Below are positions 62,739-64,000 of a stretch of DNA of 64,000 bases, in pieces. Each line of letters starts with the position of its first letter. Positions within the stretch are counted from its first letter, which is position 1. This DNA comes from Rhizobium binae. GTDB lineage: Bacteria > Pseudomonadota > Alphaproteobacteria > Rhizobiales > Rhizobiaceae. The DNA lies in NCBI RefSeq assembly GCF_017357225.1, contig NZ_CP071607.1, forward strand, positions 62,001 to 126,000, written 5' to 3'. The notes beneath the pieces are model-generated. The model made no database searches. It was not told the DNA's origin and was given only the letters and a program-made list of their open reading frames with translations. The translations under genes were made by a program, and so were the position numbers.

Positions 62739-63056
62739 TCAGCCGCCAGCGCCGGGAGGGGCGTCGTTTTTGAGATATTCTTCGTATTGAACCGTCCTGG
62801 TCTCGTCCGTGTCTATAGAAGCCGATGTCGATTTTGCCAAGCGAACGCCGGCGCCGCCGCCATTCTCCGGGATGAAAAGCACGCCGGCGTCTTGCAGGGC
62901 GCGCTTGATCGGCTGCAGCGTTGCCTCGTCAGGGGAGAGCTTGCCGGCCTCGAAACCGGCAATCGTCGCCTTGGCGATCTCGGAGGCTGCGGACAGATCC
63001 CGCTTGGACCAGGCGATGAGAGCACGCGCGGCACGGCACTGGGCTGGAGACAGCAT
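62739..63056 (-). CDS. XRE-family helix-turn-helix regulator
   Basis: 105 residues from ATG 63056 with a single HTH near the N-terminus (QCRAARALIAWSKRDLSAASEIAKATIAGFEAGKLSPDE), and RALQDAGVLFIPENGGGAGVRLAK after it. It closely resembles short XRE regulators of rhizobia. It starts a unit of three leftward genes. A longer open frame upstream (to 63155) is unlikely to be translated. It could regulate its own operon. Confidence 0.85.
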   Translation of the reverse strand: MLSPAQCRAARALIAWSKRDLSAASEIAKATIAGFEAGKLSPDEATLQPIKRALQDAGVLFIPENGGGAGVRLAKSTSASIDTDETRTVQYEEYLKNDAPPGAGG

Positions 63057-63252
63057 GAATATCCACCTGACATTGAGACTCTGATCTGGCTCTGGGCAGC
63101 ACCTGTGAAGATGTAAGCGCGCCCGAAGAAAGCAAGCCCATGAAATTCCTGCCACCTTTCATGCCTACCCCGATTGGGCGAGTGGCAGGGTTGATTGACT
63201 GCATATCAGCAGGGCCTAATTTAAGCTTCTTTGCCACGCCCGGGAGGTAACA

Positions 63253-64000
63253 ATGCGTGAGCCGGATATCCAGAAACTCGATGCACTCGTCGGCCGCCTT
63301 GTCGGCGATGTAGGCGCGGCGATATCAGGGGCCCTGGTCGTGCTTGGCGACAAGGTCGGGCTGTTCAAGGCGATGGCCGACGGGAAGCCGATGAGCGTTG
63401 AGCAGCTTGCCGCAAAGACCGGGATCAAGGAGCGCTATCTCAGGGAATGGCTGAGCGCCCAAGCGGCCGCGGATTATATCGTTTACGATGAAAAGACCGA
63501 TCGTTTCAGCCTGACGCCAGAACAGGCGATGGTCTTTGCCGAGGATAACAGCCCGGCCTTCTTCGTCGGCGCCTTCGAGGTGGTGCAATCCATGTGGATG
63601 GACGAGCCGAAGATCGCCGAAGCGTTCCGCACCGGCAAGGGTCTCGGCTGGCATGAACACAGCACCTGCCTGTTCCGCGGCACCGAGCGGTTCTTTCGCC
63701 CGGGCTACAACAGCCATCTGGTCAATGAGTGGATTCCGGCTCTGGCCGGCATGGAAGACAAACTCAAGGCCGGCGCCAATGTCGCCGATGTCGGCTGCGG
63801 TCACGGCGCTTCGACCATCCTGATGGCGCAGGCCTACCCCGCATCGCATTTTACCGGCTTCGACTATCACGGCCCGTCGATCGAAAGAGCCAAGGCCGCT
63901 GCCAAAGAGGCTGGCGTCGCCGATCGCGTCACCTTCGAGCAGGGCAAGGCGGCCGAATTTCCGGGCCGCGATTATGATATGGTCGCCATGTTCGACTGCC
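63253..64000 (+). CDS. SAM-dependent methyltransferase (winged-helix class I), truncated at the window edge
   Basis: 249 residues visible, start ATG 63253 behind GGGAGG. The N-terminal dimerisation winged helix (GALVVLGDKVGLFKAMADGKPMSVEQLAAKTGIKERYLREWLSAQAAADYI) is followed by the SAM motif VADVGCGHGASTILMAQAYP (about 178-197). This layout is found in several natural-product and quinone O-methyltransferases and UbiE-like proteins; the 3' end lies outside the window. Confidence 0.85.
   Translation, partial: MREPDIQKLDALVGRLVGDVGAAISGALVVLGDKVGLFKAMADGKPMSVEQLAAKTGIKERYLREWLSAQAAADYIVYDEKTDRFSLTPEQAMVFAEDNSPAFFVGAFEVVQSMWMDEPKIAEAFRTGKGLGWHEHSTCLFRGTERFFRPGYNSHLVNEWIPALAGMEDKLKAGANVADVGCGHGASTILMAQAYPASHFTGFDYHGPSIERAKAAAKEAGVADRVTFEQGKAAEFPGRDYDMVAMFDC

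Noticed and set aside
1..64000. CRISPR arrays, tRNA or rRNA genes, transposases, phage genes
   Set aside because: No regularly spaced repeats of 25-40 bases, no cloverleaf or rRNA sequence and no transposase or integrase protein were found.

Overview
GC-rich DNA with tightly packed operons, several class III nucleotide cyclases, a pcaQ-pcaDCHGB cluster, a complete hut cluster and repeated palindromic intergenic elements. Together these point to an alphaproteobacterium of the Rhizobium/Sinorhizobium/Agrobacterium group, most likely Rhizobium. No rRNA, tRNA, CRISPR array, phage, IS element or replication origin was seen. The window reads as ordinary, largely ancestral rhizobial DNA with some odd components.

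Layout. 1-7.2 kb: the 5' part of a glycosyltransferase gene, then a peptide-type ABC transporter operon (fused double ATPase, large binding protein, two permeases). Upstream of that operon is a perfect FNR/FixK-type box with promoter-like spacing. 7.2-14.3 kb: a class III cyclase, a nucleotide-sugar dehydrogenase, a DUF3095 cyclase-like protein, a small methyltransferase, a GFA protein, and a divergent Rrf2 regulator/flavin oxidoreductase pair sharing a perfect inverted-repeat operator. 14.5-21.8 kb: a membrane/MoxR operon (DUF805, DUF4129, DUF4350, MoxR, DUF58, SpoIIM, RDD) followed by a secreted DUF2314 protein. 21.9-32 kb: a dCache-HAMP cyclase, an ankyrin-cytochrome c fusion, a CyaC-type redox cyclase with an FkbM methyltransferase, a glycosyltransferase/deacetylase pair, and three small hydrolase or GFA genes.

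32.3-37.4 kb: the protocatechuate branch of the beta-ketoadipate pathway, pcaDCHGB, divergent from pcaQ. A mosaic of palindromic repeats lies between regulator and operon. 37.5-41.4 kb: a Xre/RES toxin-antitoxin pair, a hydrolase, a tiny disordered protein, a DUF899 protein preceded by a tandem palindrome, and a J-domain protein. 41.6-49.9 kb: histidine utilisation (hutIHGUD leftwards; hutF and hutC rightwards), converting histidine to glutamate through formiminoglutamate and formylglutamate. 50-55.6 kb: a second GntR/UTRA regulator divergent from a polar amino-acid ABC transporter whose last gene is a histidine-ammonia-lyase homologue lacking the Ala-Ser-Gly residues that build the catalytic MIO group. 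55.6-64 kb: a secreted protein, a PAP2 phosphatase, a MscS channel with a cyclic-nucleotide-binding domain, an ABC-2 permease remnant, a dimethylglycine/sarcosine dehydrogenase-like enzyme, a small XRE operon and a truncated methyltransferase gene.

The most interesting items are the MIO-less lyase homologue with its own transporter and regulator (50-55.6 kb), the FixK-type box on the first ABC operon, the concentration of cyclase proteins plus a possible cyclic-nucleotide effector, and several unassigned operator-like palindromes.
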